From Bacillus pseudomycoides DSM 12442 (GTDB lineage: Bacteria > Bacillota > Bacilli > Bacillales > Bacillaceae_G), in NCBI RefSeq assembly GCF_000161455.1, contig NZ_CM000745.1:803697-867696 (forward strand): DNA of 64,000 bases. The letters are read 5' to 3'. Below, in pieces: positions 36,193 to 44,392 of the stretch. How positions within the stretch are numbered: position 1 is the first letter of the stretch; each line of letters starts with the position of its first letter. A program made the position numbers and the translations under genes. The notes beneath the pieces were generated by a model. It ran no database searches and was not told where the DNA came from. It was given only the letters and a program-made list of their open reading frames with translations.

Positions 36193-37263
36193 ATGATGAG
36201 TACGAAAAAAACAGTAGCAATATCCACACTAGCTTTAGCAATGATAACAGGAGCTGACACCATTAATGCTGAAGTTCCTGATACCGTCAAAATACACGAT
36301 TCTATCAAACAACATGCAGAAGAGAAGTTATCCGAACTAAAGCAGGCGAAACAAAATGCAGAAGAGAGAGCATCTGAATTAAAACAGGCGAAGCAAAATG
36401 CGGAAGAGAAAGTAGCAGAATTAAAACAGACGAAGCAAAGCGCAGAAGAGAAAGTAGCAGAATTAAAACAAACGAAGCAAAATGCAGAAGAGAAAGTAGC
36501 AGAATTAAAACAAACGAAGCAAAATGCAGAAGAGAAAGTAGCAGAATTAAAACAGACGAAGCAAAATGCAGAAGAGAAAGTAGCAGAATTAAAACAGACG
36601 AAGCAAAATGCAGAAGAGAAAGTAGCAGAATTAAAGCAGATCAAGCAAAATGCAGAAGAGAAATTAACTGAATTAAAACAGACGAAACAAAATGCAGAAG
36701 AGAAGTTATCAGAATTAAAGCAGATCAAGCAAGATGCAGAAGAGAAATTAACTGAATTAAAACAGACGAAACAAAATGCAGAAGAGAAAGTATCTGAGTT
36801 AAAACAGATCAAGCAAACTATAGAAAATAAATTAACTGAATTAACACGTACGAAGCAAACTATAGAAGAAAAAGTATCTGAGTTAAAACAGATCAAGCAA
36901 ACTATAGAAAATAAATTAACTGAATTAACACGTACGAAGCAAAATGTAGAAGAAGAGAAAGTAACTGAATTGAAACAGACGAAGCAAACTATAGAAAATA
37001 AATTAACTGAATTAACACGTACGAAGCAAAATGTAGAAGAGAAAATAGCTGAATTAACACAGACAAAGCAAAATGTAGAAAAGAAAGTATCTGAATTAAC
37101 ACAGACGAAACAAACCAACACTCCTCTTAAAATGAAAAACGATAACAGGGAACTTCCTAACGCCGGAGGTACAGAATCCAATACAATGCCTTTAGGGATG
37201 TTATCAATTTTAGGTGGAATTATATTAATAGTGCGAAATAGAATTAAAAATACGTTTCAATAG
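36193..37263 (+). CDS. Surface-anchored coiled-coil repeat protein with LPNAG sorting signal
   Basis: A 356-residue secreted protein from ATG 36193 (GAGG six bases upstream). The signal peptide is STKKTVAISTLALAMITGAD and ends near INA. Then comes a long alpha-helical coiled coil built of about nineteen 14-residue units such as AELKQTKQNAEEKV, that is two heptads each. The C-terminus has RELPNAGGTE, a hydrophobic segment (MLSILGGIILIV) and basic RNRIKNTF, a sortase signal in which the usual LPXTG Thr is Ala. The product is a rod that should stand out from the wall. Later repeats change to IENKLTELTRTKQ, so they have begun to diverge. Role in adhesion is inferred. Confidence 0.8.
   Translation: MMSTKKTVAISTLALAMITGADTINAEVPDTVKIHDSIKQHAEEKLSELKQAKQNAEERASELKQAKQNAEEKVAELKQTKQSAEEKVAELKQTKQNAEEKVAELKQTKQNAEEKVAELKQTKQNAEEKVAELKQTKQNAEEKVAELKQIKQNAEEKLTELKQTKQNAEEKLSELKQIKQDAEEKLTELKQTKQNAEEKVSELKQIKQTIENKLTELTRTKQTIEEKVSELKQIKQTIENKLTELTRTKQNVEEEKVTELKQTKQTIENKLTELTRTKQNVEEKIAELTQTKQNVEKKVSELTQTKQTNTPLKMKNDNRELPNAGGTESNTMPLGMLSILGGIILIVRNRIKNTFQ
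36316..37110 (+). repeat. 42-base tandem repeats coding a coiled coil
   Basis: About nineteen units of 42 bases (for example GCAGAAGAGAAAGTAGCAGA then ATTAAAACAGACGAAGCAAA). Units 3-7 are nearly identical, suggesting recent expansion; one unit has three extra bases adding a Glu. Because the repeats lack stops in another frame, a 351-codon antisense ORF exists there as an artefact. Confidence 0.9.
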
Positions 37264-37561
37264 AATTCATCTAATAGTCTGAACTCTACAATAGATACAA
37301 AAATTGTTACGGCGTATAATGAAATATAATCTTTCAAATGAGGTGAAGTAGATGACTTTCCGTATTGTTTGAAGTAACTAGTTTTCGGGCTGGAAAAAAC
37401 GCGTACCAGCCATCAAGGGAGAAGTCTGTCCTTTTTCGGAAATATAAGCTTTGAATCCGTTGCGGTAGTCACTGTTCTTATCAAACTAAGGCACTGGACT
37501 ATTTCGTTAACAAGTCTCAAAAACTTAGTTTTTACACTCTTTTGGAAGGTGGATACACAAA

Positions 37562-38314
37562 ATGAATGAATTAGATTACAAAAATTTTTATGATAAAGTC
37601 GGAAGATCAAACGGTTGGGATTTTAGTAAACTGAAATACGTAACAGAAGGTGCTACGTGGGAGTTTTATGAAGAAGTCATAGAGAGATGCAAATCCTCAG
37701 ATGTTTTGCTAGATATTGGTACAGGCGGGGGAGAGAATGTATTAAGAATTGCACCGGCAGCCTTATTCATGATTGGGATTGATAATTCAAGTGGAATGAT
37801 AGAAACAGCACAGTCTAATTTGGAAAAAGCAAGTGTATCAAACGTTAGGTTTTTCCAAATGGAGTCCGAAAGCTTGATGTTTCCACATTCTTTTTTTGAC
37901 ATTGTGTCTTGTTGTCATGCGCCTTTTGTTGCAGCAGAAGTAGCAAAAGTAATAAAAACAGATGGTATCTTTTTGACGCAGCAAGTTAGCGAACATGATA
38001 AATGGAACTTAAAAGAAACGTTTGGAAGAGGGCAATGTTTAGGGGAAAAAGACGGCACATTAAAAGAAAAGTATGTTCGAGAGTTGAAGTCTGCAGGCTT
38101 TACTGATGTGCAAATATTAGAATATGATGCGATTGATTATTACCAAACGCCTGAAGACCTCCTATTCCTATTAAAACACACACCTATCATACCAAGATTT
38201 GGTGAAGAGAAAGAGGACTTTGACATTTTGGGGAAATTCATCATAACAAACAAAACTGAAAAAGGAATCCGTACAAATTCAAAACGGTTTATGATAATCG
38301 CTAATAAATCTTAA
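37562..38314 (+). CDS. Class I SAM-dependent methyltransferase
   Basis: A 250-residue enzyme with the Rossmann methyltransferase order: motif I VLLDIGTGGGENVLRIA, acidic residue at IGIDNSSGMI, then VRFFQMESESLMFPHSFFDI and VSCCHAPFVAAEV. The C-terminal part (YYQTPEDLLFLLKHTPIIPR) occurs in small Gram-positive methyltransferases of unknown substrate. It probably acts on a small molecule. A shared terminator follows. Confidence 0.8.
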   Translation: MNELDYKNFYDKVGRSNGWDFSKLKYVTEGATWEFYEEVIERCKSSDVLLDIGTGGGENVLRIAPAALFMIGIDNSSGMIETAQSNLEKASVSNVRFFQMESESLMFPHSFFDIVSCCHAPFVAAEVAKVIKTDGIFLTQQVSEHDKWNLKETFGRGQCLGEKDGTLKEKYVRELKSAGFTDVQILEYDAIDYYQTPEDLLFLLKHTPIIPRFGEEKEDFDILGKFIITNKTEKGIRTNSKRFMIIANKS

Positions 38315-38349
38315 TCTTTTTACATGAATAAAAGTGTTCAATATAAATG

Positions 38350-38391
38350 ATAAAAGCCGATTTCCGTAGTTTATAGGAGAACGGCTTTTAT
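38350..38391. terminator. Hairpin between methyltransferase and acetyltransferase genes
   Basis: ATAAAAGCCG with TTTCC pairs with GGAGA and CGGCTTTTAT, giving A and T runs for both converging genes. Confidence 0.75.
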
Positions 38392-38445
38392 TGCGTGGTA
38401 CCTGTGATTGTCTTGTAGTTGAAAATCTTCATTCAATCAATTCTA

Positions 38446-38976
38446 CTAAACGAATTTATACATAAGAATATCATCCACATATTCATTATCAGTCATTTTA
38501 AACTCTTTAATTTTACGACCTTCTTCAATGAAGCCCATCTTTTTGTACAACGATATTGCACTATGATTTGTTGAGAAAACTCCTAAACTTACTTTTTCAA
38601 TGAGAGGATTTTTCTCTGCCCAGTCTAATAAAGCTTGTAGTAGCATTGTTCCAATTCCGAGTCCTCTGTAATTTTTACTAATCATGATTCCAAAGGAGCC
38701 TGTATGAGACAATCGTTTTTTATTTTCGGTAAGAAATACGATCCAACCAACAACTTCACCATCTTTTTCAGCAACAAGTAATGTTTCTCTTTCATTCTCC
38801 AATACGCCTTGTACCCATTCTCTTTGCTCGGATGACGTTTTCTTAAACTCTTCGGATAACGAAATGAGAAACTTGCCTTCGGAAACAACGGATTTCTGTA
38901 TGTCTAAAATGGTCTCGGAATCTTCTATTTTTCCAGTACGAATTATGTAACTAACAGTATCTTTTGAAATTGGCAA
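38446..38976 (-). CDS. GNAT-family N-acetyltransferase
   Basis: A 176-residue GNAT acetyltransferase. It starts at a TTG with GGGAGG seven bases upstream. The acetyl-CoA loop is ISKNYRGLGIGTMLLQALLD (the Q/RxxGxG/A motif), and LGVFSTNHSAISLYKKMGFI is the usual end of the fold. EYVDDILMYKF closes it. The best guess is small-molecule or protein N-acetylation; the substrate is unknown. Confidence 0.85.
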   Translation of the reverse strand: MPISKDTVSYIIRTGKIEDSETILDIQKSVVSEGKFLISLSEEFKKTSSEQREWVQGVLENERETLLVAEKDGEVVGWIVFLTENKKRLSHTGSFGIMISKNYRGLGIGTMLLQALLDWAEKNPLIEKVSLGVFSTNHSAISLYKKMGFIEEGRKIKEFKMTDNEYVDDILMYKFV

Positions 38977-39187
38977 TGATATACCTCCCTTATAAAATCT
39001 TTTGTTACTATTCTATCTTTCTTTTATAATCTCCTACTTAAACGAAAATGCTCCGTTTCTTTTAGAAGGAAGTTTTCATTTATTAGCGTATTTATTAAGT
39101 TGTCACGGGGTTTCAGAAACCTTGGCGATGGAAAGAATTAGAAGCATCGGGTTTGGTATTTACTTATATAAGGGAGTGGGGAAGTCT

Positions 39188-39568
39188 ATGATTCATAAAG
39201 TTGGTCAAATTATGTTGTATGTTAATAACCAAGATGAGGCAGTGGATTTTTGGACAGAAAAAGTAGGGTTTCGTGTAGTTTCTGAAGAAAATAACGGTCA
39301 AGGAATGAGATGGATTGAAATTGCTCCAACAAAGGGCGCAGAAACAAGCATCATTTTGCACAATAAGGAATTCGTTGCTAAAATGTCACCTGGATTAAAT
39401 CTCGGTACACCTTCTTTAATGTTTTTTTCGGAAAATCTCGATGAATTACGTAGCACCTTATTAAATAAAAATATCACAGTCGGAGAAATTGTAAATATGC
39501 CTTCAGGTAGAGTGTTTAATTTTGCGGATCATGAAGAGAATTACTTTGCTGTGATGGAGAAGAAATAA
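39188..39568 (+). CDS. VOC-family (glyoxalase/bleomycin-resistance-like) protein
   Basis: A 126-residue protein from ATG 39188 with GGGGAAG upstream; the longer frame back to 39002 has no ribosome site. VGQIMLYVNNQDEAVDFWTE, KVGFRV and FADHEENYFAVME are typical of vicinal oxygen chelate proteins, which bind metals and act on small molecules or sequester antibiotics. Its specific function is unknown. Confidence 0.82.
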   Translation: MIHKVGQIMLYVNNQDEAVDFWTEKVGFRVVSEENNGQGMRWIEIAPTKGAETSIILHNKEFVAKMSPGLNLGTPSLMFFSENLDELRSTLLNKNITVGEIVNMPSGRVFNFADHEENYFAVMEKK

Positions 39569-39574
39569 ATTGCC

Positions 39575-39614
39575 AAAAACCCCTTATTTTTGAACAAAAA
39601 TCAGGGGTTTTTTC
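39575..39614 (+). terminator. Terminator of the VOC gene
   Basis: AAAAACCCCT and ATTTTTG pair with AAAAAT and AGGGGTTTTTT, with a short loop. Confidence 0.85.
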
Positions 39615-39732
39615 TATGTTTAATAATCACACATATTTGTTAAACACTGCACTACATTGGGCTCTGATTTTTTAAACTTGTTGTAAAGGGAGAAGAGTTT
39701 CTAGTGTACCTTTTTTAGTAAAGGACTATAGA

Positions 39733-39849
39733 ATGGGAATATTCGGGTTATTTAATACAGGCATTGCTGTTGGGAGTGTTATAGGTGAAATAATATTTTC
39801 TCTATTTGTACTTTCTAACGCTAGACCAATACTGAGAAAAAACGTTTAA
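39733..39849 (+). CDS. Possible 38-residue membrane peptide or MFS transporter remnant
   Basis: ATG 39733 has AAAGGA seven bases upstream and opens 38 codons with the glycine-rich hydrophobic helix FGLFNTGIAVGSVIGEIIFS, then a basic tail ending RKNV. The helix pattern resembles part of an MFS carrier, so this may be a remnant, yet the ribosome site would allow a small membrane peptide. Confidence 0.3.
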   Translation: MGIFGLFNTGIAVGSVIGEIIFSLFVLSNARPILRKNV

Positions 39850-39933
39850 AATAATTGATTTGTTTTCAGGAGTAGATGGACTTATGGTGCTAGATGATTT
39901 GTTGAGCAGTCAGCTAGAAAATCTGAATAAAAA

Positions 39934-39963
39934 CTTAGCTTGATAGCGATGTGACGAGTCCCC
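39934..39963 (-). repeat. Inverted-repeat mini-element end
   Basis: CTTAGCTTGATAGCGATGTG followed by ACGAGTCCCC is the reverse of the end at 59.95 kb (GGGGTCTCGCCACATCGCTA, then TCAAGCTAAG). Confidence 0.5.
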
Positions 39964-40010
39964 TAAATCTAATATTCAGAGATTAGATACAATTATCCTA
40001 AAGCTTTTAT

Positions 40011-40167
40011 ATAAAGTGAAACTTTAATCAGTGGGGGTTTTCTCCATCCCCCACTGATTATTAGTTGAACGAATCGGGCTTTTACGGACAGTTCATCTCG
40101 CACCTAACTTCTTTGCTTTCGCTGAATTTTGAGGTGGGAGTGTTACTGTCCGTTAATGCGGGATAAA
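40011..40167 (+). repeat. bcr1-type repeat, complete copy
   Basis: The element runs from ATAAAGTGAAACTTTAATCA to TTAATGCGGGATAAA with ATAAA duplications. It is the longest copy here (157 bases) and contains TTACGGACAGTTCATCTCGC, absent from the 35.2 kb copy. It stands immediately before the 37-base upstream element described next. Confidence 0.85.
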
Positions 40168-40172
40168 AAAAC

Positions 40173-40209
40173 GAAAGACTTTTGTAACATTTATGAAAGA
40201 GAATTGAAA
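40173..40209 (+). promoter_or_regulatory. Shared 37-base upstream element, copy 1
   Basis: GAAAGACTTTTGTAACATTT followed by ATGAAAGAGAATTGAAA occurs again at 44268-44304 with a single difference. In both places a similar A/T-rich box (TACTAAGATGA here, AGCTAGGATGA there) follows about 10-15 bases later. It looks like a promoter or operator, function unknown. Confidence 0.5.
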
Positions 40210-40402
40210 TATTTATATACTAAGATGAATATATCGAAGGTGATTTTATTTCAGTCTGAAGTGAAAAGTATTAGCAATGTATAGTATAATTTCATCTTTT
40301 GTATTCATGTAGAGATGATAAAAAAAGGGAGAGATTGCATAAATCTAAATTAAGAAAAGTATATGATTATCCAGTAGATATTTGATTAACTCTTATATCT
40401 AA

Positions 40403-40594
40403 GTGAAAAACAGAAAATCAAGCTCAGCTTCATTATCACTAGTATATAGAGATAACTTTTATTATCCTGGTAGATTCCCATACAGATATGATATTGTTGA
40501 TCTATATTACTACAATGAACCTGGTCGTACTAAATCTATAGGGTTAAATAATTTACAAAAGGCTCAAGTAATTTACAAAATATTTATCATTTAG
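40403..40594 (+). CDS. Doubtful 63-residue ORF before the collagenase gene
   Basis: A GTG-started frame (VKNRKSSSASLSLVYRDNFY, then YPGRFPYRYDIVDLYYYNEP) between the shared upstream element and a good terminator. The Tyr-rich sequence looks protein-like, but no ribosome site stands before the GTG. It may be the end of a broken secreted-protein gene that once followed the element at 40173. Not recognised. Confidence 0.3.
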   Translation: MKNRKSSSASLSLVYRDNFYYPGRFPYRYDIVDLYYYNEPGRTKSIGLNNLQKAQVIYKIFII

Positions 40595-40636
40595 CATATT
40601 CAATTTGATTTAAAACAATAAGATTATAAACCAGAG

Positions 40637-40675
40637 AAAGGTACTCATTCGACACTCATTAGAGTGCCTTTTTTT
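40637..40675 (+). terminator. Terminator upstream of the collagenase gene
   Basis: AAAGGTACTC, loop, GAGTGCCTTTTTTT, ending any transcript that starts at the upstream element. Confidence 0.75.
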
Positions 40676-40824
40676 GTTCGAATTATATCAAAACGTATCA
40701 TTTTCTTTTTGATATAGTATTCTAGTATACAGAAATATACAAAGAAATAATATGAAATATTATATTATATATTATGTTATATTAATAATGTGTTTTTATG
40801 GATTTTATAAATGGAGGAAATGTT

Positions 40825-43725
40825 ATGAACAAGAAATCAAAGTTTACCCAAATGATGCTCGGTATTAGTACAGTGGCCTTATCATTTGGAAGTATTCAAA
40901 CACAAGTATCAGCGGAAGAAAATACACCTTATAATGTGTTAAAAAAGAAACCAATTGGGATAGAAACTTCAACAGATGAAATTGCACATTCTACAAAAGC
41001 AGACGAAACATTGTCTTATGAAGAACGTTTAAAAGTGAACGATTTTTCGCAACGTCCGACTCCGATCGTGAAACGAGCAGTGGCAAAACAATCTCAGCAA
41101 AAGTATTCTTTAGCAGAGCTAAATAGAATGAGTAATGACGAATTCATCGATACATTGGCAAGTATTAGTTGGAATCAAATTACAGATTTAGATCAATTTA
41201 ATCAAGAAACAAAAGCGTTTTATCAAAATAAAGAGCGAATCCAGGTTATTATTGATGAGTTAGGTCGTCGTGGAAGCACATTTACAAAAGATGATACAAA
41301 AGGGATTGAGACATTTGCTGAAGTATTACGTTCCGTATCTTATGTAGGCTTTAATAATAAAGAGGTAAACTATTTATATGAGCGGAGCTTCCGTGATAAA
41401 TGTTTACCGGCAATAAAAGCAATTGCAAAAAACCCGAATTTTAAACTTGGTACAGATAAACAGGATGCAGTGGTATCTGCATACGGTAAATTAATTAGAA
41501 ATGCTTCTTGTGATGCTGAAACAGTTCAATATGCAGGGAATATATTAAAACAATATAACGATAATATTTCTACATATATAAGTGATAAGAATAAAGGGGA
41601 CGCCTTGTATAATCTTATCCAAGCGATTGATAACGATATACAGTCTTACTTGCAGGATACACGTAAAAAAGCGGATGAAACAATATGGTATGGGAAAATT
41701 GATGGTTTCATAAATGAAATCAGTCGACTGGCTCTTCTGAATCAAATGACAACAGAAAATACCTGGTTAATTAATAATGGTGTTTATTATACTGGTCGTT
41801 TCGGGAAATTCCATAGTAATCCAAATAAACCTTTAGAAGTACTTACACAAGCAATGCGTATGTACCCTCGTTTTAGTGAAGCTTATTTTAATGCTGTAGA
41901 GCAAATTTCAACAAACTATGATGGAAAAGATTATAACGGAAATACAGTAGATTTAAAGAAAATCCGTGAAGAAGGCCAACAGCAGTACTTACCAAAAACG
42001 TATACATTCGATGACGGTTCTATTGTATTTAAAACAGGAGATAAAGTAACAGAAGAAAAGGTTAAGAGACTATATTGGGCTGCTAAAGAAGTAAAAGCGC
42101 AGTATCATCGTGTAATTGGAAAAGATGGAGCGTTAGAATCAGGGAAAGCTGATGATGTACTGACAATCGTAATTTATAATAATCCAGATGAATATAAACG
42201 AAATAGCCAACTATATGGATATGATACGAATAATGGTGGCATTTACATTGAAGGAAAAGGAACGTTCTTTACATTTGAGCGTACACCGCAGCAAAGTCGT
42301 TATAGTTTGGAAGAATTGTTCCGTCATGAATTTACACACTATTTACAGGGAAGATACGAAGTTCCAGGATCATGGGGACAAGGAGAAATGTATCAAGATC
42401 AACGTTTGACTTGGTTTGAAGAAGGAAATGCAGAATTTTTTGCGGGATCTACTCGTACGAATAATGTTGTTCCGCGCAAAAGTATAATTAGTGGATTATC
42501 ATCTGATCCTGCGAAACGTTATACAGCAGAACGAACATTATTTTCGAAATATGGAGAAGGACCAGAGCAATGGGACTTTTATAATTATTCTTTTGCACTG
42601 CAGTCTTACTTATATACTCATCAATTTGAAACTTTCGATAAGATTCAAGATTTCATTCGTGCAAATGATGTGAAGAATTATGATGCATATCGTGAAGCTT
42701 TAAGTAAGGATCCAAATTTAAATAAAGAATACCAAGACTATATGAAGCAGTTAATTGATAATCAAGATACATATAATACCCCACAAGTATCAGATGATTA
42801 TTTAGCTGAACATGCACCAAAACCGTTAGCTGATGTAAAGAAAGAAATTAAAGATGTAGCAAAGATAAAAGATGCAACGATTACAAAGCATAAGTCTCAA
42901 TTTTTTGATACGTTTACATTAGAAGGAACATATACAGGTGGCGTAACAAAAGGAGAATCTGAGGATTGGAAAACGATGAGCAAGAAAATCAATCAATCTT
43001 TAGAACAATTAGCGCAAAAAGAATGGAGCGGCTACAAAACAGTTACAGCGTATTTTGTCAATTATCGTGTGAATGCGAACAATCAATTTGAATACGATGT
43101 TGTATTCCATGGTGTTGCAACGGGAGAAGAAGAAAAACAGACGATTAAAGTAAATATGAATGGACCGTACAATGAGATATTAAATGAAAAAGTTGAGTTT
43201 CATAGCGATGGTACAGAAAGCACAGGTGGAAAAATTGTTTCGTATCTCTGGGATTTTGGCGATGGTACAACAAGTACAGAAGCAAATCCTACCCATGTAT
43301 ATGGAAAAGAGGGGACATATACTGCAAAGCTAACAGTAAAAGATAATAAAGGAAAAGTGGGCCGAGGACAAACAACGGTTACCGTAAAAAAAGATGAGCC
43401 AGCAGGTCATAACTATCAAGAGGCAAAGGTACTTAGTTTTAATAAGCTTTCAAAAGGAAATATGGATAGACCTAATATGGCGTATATGTACACATTCAAT
43501 GTCACATCTCCAAAAGAAGTAGATATTTCTTTTATAGATGAACAGGGAATTGGAATAAACTGGGATGTGTATCACGAATCGGATTTAGGAAATCCTGTAA
43601 TCACAGGCCGAGCGGATGGAAATAATATAAAAGGGAAATTTGCAGCGAAACCTGGGAAGTATTACTTAGTTGCATTTTTTGAAGAGGAAAATAGAAAGGG
43701 AACATATTCATTATTAGTAAAATAA
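40825..43725 (+). CDS. Secreted collagenase, peptidase family M9
   Basis: A 966-residue collagenase from ATG 40825, eight bases after GGAGG. Signal peptide MNKKSKFTQMMLGISTVALS ends near VSAEE. The activator domain is followed by the zinc-peptidase domain: H501-E-F-T-H505 in FRHEFTHYLQGRYEVPG, with E537 in EEGNAEFFAGS as third ligand. A PKD domain (SYLWDFGDGTTSTEANPTHV) lies near residues 799-860 and a bacterial pre-peptidase C-terminal/collagen-binding domain fills the last 110 residues. It degrades native collagen outside the cell, fitting the prolyl hydroxylase and hydroxyproline epimerase elsewhere in the window. A terminator follows. Confidence 0.95.
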   Translation: MNKKSKFTQMMLGISTVALSFGSIQTQVSAEENTPYNVLKKKPIGIETSTDEIAHSTKADETLSYEERLKVNDFSQRPTPIVKRAVAKQSQQKYSLAELNRMSNDEFIDTLASISWNQITDLDQFNQETKAFYQNKERIQVIIDELGRRGSTFTKDDTKGIETFAEVLRSVSYVGFNNKEVNYLYERSFRDKCLPAIKAIAKNPNFKLGTDKQDAVVSAYGKLIRNASCDAETVQYAGNILKQYNDNISTYISDKNKGDALYNLIQAIDNDIQSYLQDTRKKADETIWYGKIDGFINEISRLALLNQMTTENTWLINNGVYYTGRFGKFHSNPNKPLEVLTQAMRMYPRFSEAYFNAVEQISTNYDGKDYNGNTVDLKKIREEGQQQYLPKTYTFDDGSIVFKTGDKVTEEKVKRLYWAAKEVKAQYHRVIGKDGALESGKADDVLTIVIYNNPDEYKRNSQLYGYDTNNGGIYIEGKGTFFTFERTPQQSRYSLEELFRHEFTHYLQGRYEVPGSWGQGEMYQDQRLTWFEEGNAEFFAGSTRTNNVVPRKSIISGLSSDPAKRYTAERTLFSKYGEGPEQWDFYNYSFALQSYLYTHQFETFDKIQDFIRANDVKNYDAYREALSKDPNLNKEYQDYMKQLIDNQDTYNTPQVSDDYLAEHAPKPLADVKKEIKDVAKIKDATITKHKSQFFDTFTLEGTYTGGVTKGESEDWKTMSKKINQSLEQLAQKEWSGYKTVTAYFVNYRVNANNQFEYDVVFHGVATGEEEKQTIKVNMNGPYNEILNEKVEFHSDGTESTGGKIVSYLWDFGDGTTSTEANPTHVYGKEGTYTAKLTVKDNKGKVGRGQTTVTVKKDEPAGHNYQEAKVLSFNKLSKGNMDRPNMAYMYTFNVTSPKEVDISFIDEQGIGINWDVYHESDLGNPVITGRADGNNIKGKFAAKPGKYYLVAFFEEENRKGTYSLLVK

Positions 43726-43835
43726 ATTCGTTTAATTATATAACGACGAAGCGTAATGAATAAGAGACTTTTGCTATTCCTTGTTCATCTGTTTAACAAA
43801 GAATAATTTAATATTCGAGAAAAAATTGAATGAAA

Positions 43836-43877
43836 TAAAAAAGAATCCCTTAATTCCTTTTGGGATTCTTTTTTTAA
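43836..43877 (+). terminator. Terminator of the collagenase gene
   Basis: AAAAAAGAATCCC, loop, GGGATTCTTTTTTT. A degenerate copy of this 3' flank exists near 25.1 kb. Confidence 0.88.
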
Positions 43878-43889
43878 AATTTACTCACA

Positions 43890-43934
43890 CAAATGATCTG
43901 CACATCAATTCATCTTTGATATACAGATCATTTG
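43890..43934 (-). terminator. Strong hairpin downstream of the 26-residue peptide gene
   Basis: CAAATGATCTG (11 bp) pairs perfectly with CAGATCATTTG, and ACATCAA with TTGATAT inside it. It lies 38 bases after the peptide stop codon. The following minus-strand bases (TGTGAGTAAATTTT) give only a weak T tract, so it may be a terminator or an mRNA-stabilising hairpin. Confidence 0.6.
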
Positions 43935-43971
43935 TATGATAATTTTTATAAATAATTGCGGAATAATGAAC

Positions 43972-44052
43972 TTACATAAATGCTTTTAAAAGCTCTTGTA
44001 CGGCTGGAATTAATCCACCTAAAAATTTTAAAACTGCCATTGCGATTGCCAT
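43972..44052 (-). CDS. 26-residue amphipathic peptide (PSM- or leaderless-bacteriocin-like)
   Basis: ATG at 44052 opens 26 codons: MAIAMAVLKFLGGLIPAVQE, then LLKAFM and TAA. GAGGAGG stands exactly seven bases before the ATG, as good as any gene in the window. The peptide is almost entirely hydrophobic with two Lys and one Glu spaced along an expected helix and a central GGLIP kink; it has no leader or lipobox. It resembles phenol-soluble modulins and leaderless bacteriocins in type, not in exact sequence. Upstream (44105-44110) TATAAT forms a -10 box, overlapped by a cre site; further up is a perfect PlcR box. A hairpin follows. A membrane-active toxin, bacteriocin or signal is inferred; no immunity or export gene is adjacent. 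Confidence 0.72.
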   Translation of the reverse strand: MAIAMAVLKFLGGLIPAVQELLKAFM

Positions 44053-44109
44053 GTTATTTCCTCCTCTTTTTATGTGTTAAGATGTGGTACATCTTTATGT
44101 TTTTATTAT

Positions 44110-44123
44110 AGTAAGCGCTTACA
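44110..44123. promoter_or_regulatory. cre site (CcpA) at the peptide promoter
   Basis: TGTAAGCGCTTACT (minus strand) fits the consensus TGWAANCGNTNWCA at all but the last position and is almost a perfect palindrome. It touches the TATAAT -10 box of the minus-strand peptide gene, a place where CcpA binding would block RNA polymerase. Confidence 0.75.
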
Positions 44124-44143
44124 TTAATATCAATACATTTTGA

Positions 44144-44159
44144 TATGCAATATTGCATA
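44144..44159. promoter_or_regulatory. PlcR box
   Basis: TATGCAATATTGCATA matches the PlcR consensus TATGNAN4TNCATA at every fixed position and is fully palindromic. It lies 92 bases before the peptide ATG and about 34 bases upstream of its -10 box. The plus-strand gene at 44393 is 234 bases away with another element between, so the peptide is the likelier target. Confidence 0.85.
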
Positions 44160-44267
44160 TTTATATATAATTTATATATATGATTAAATAAATTAACGAT
44201 AAAGCTAATAAACATGCAGGTTTCCTTCTTTGTGTGCTAGTTTCATTAGCAAATACGTCAGACCTTT

Positions 44268-44304
44268 GAAAGACTTTTGTAACATTTATGAAAGAGAAAT
44301 GAAA
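44268..44304 (+). promoter_or_regulatory. Shared 37-base upstream element, copy 2
   Basis: Same as 40173-40209 with one base changed (GAAAT for GAATT). It precedes the secreted-protein gene at 44393 by about 90 bases, a suitable promoter distance. Confidence 0.5.
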
Positions 44305-44392
44305 GATTTGTTAGCTAGGATGAGGCTTATCTACTAGTAGACGATGCGCGCAAGTGGTAAAACCATTAGTAAAAATAAGGAGGAGTTAAGAC

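Noticed and set aside
36316..37110. Regular repeats that could suggest a CRISPR array
   Set aside because: The units are contiguous, have no spacers and encode heptads in one frame.
36126..37181. 351-codon minus-strand ORF antisense to the coiled-coil gene
   Set aside because: It results from the 42-base repeats lacking stops in that frame; the Phe/Cys/Val-rich product and lack of ribosome site show that it is not a gene.
39002..39187. Longer N-terminus for the VOC protein
   Set aside because: No ribosome site before 39002, and VOC homology starts at 39188.
40751..40766. PlcR-like box before the collagenase gene
   Set aside because: TATGAAATATTATATT fits only the first half of the consensus; the CATA half has two mismatches.
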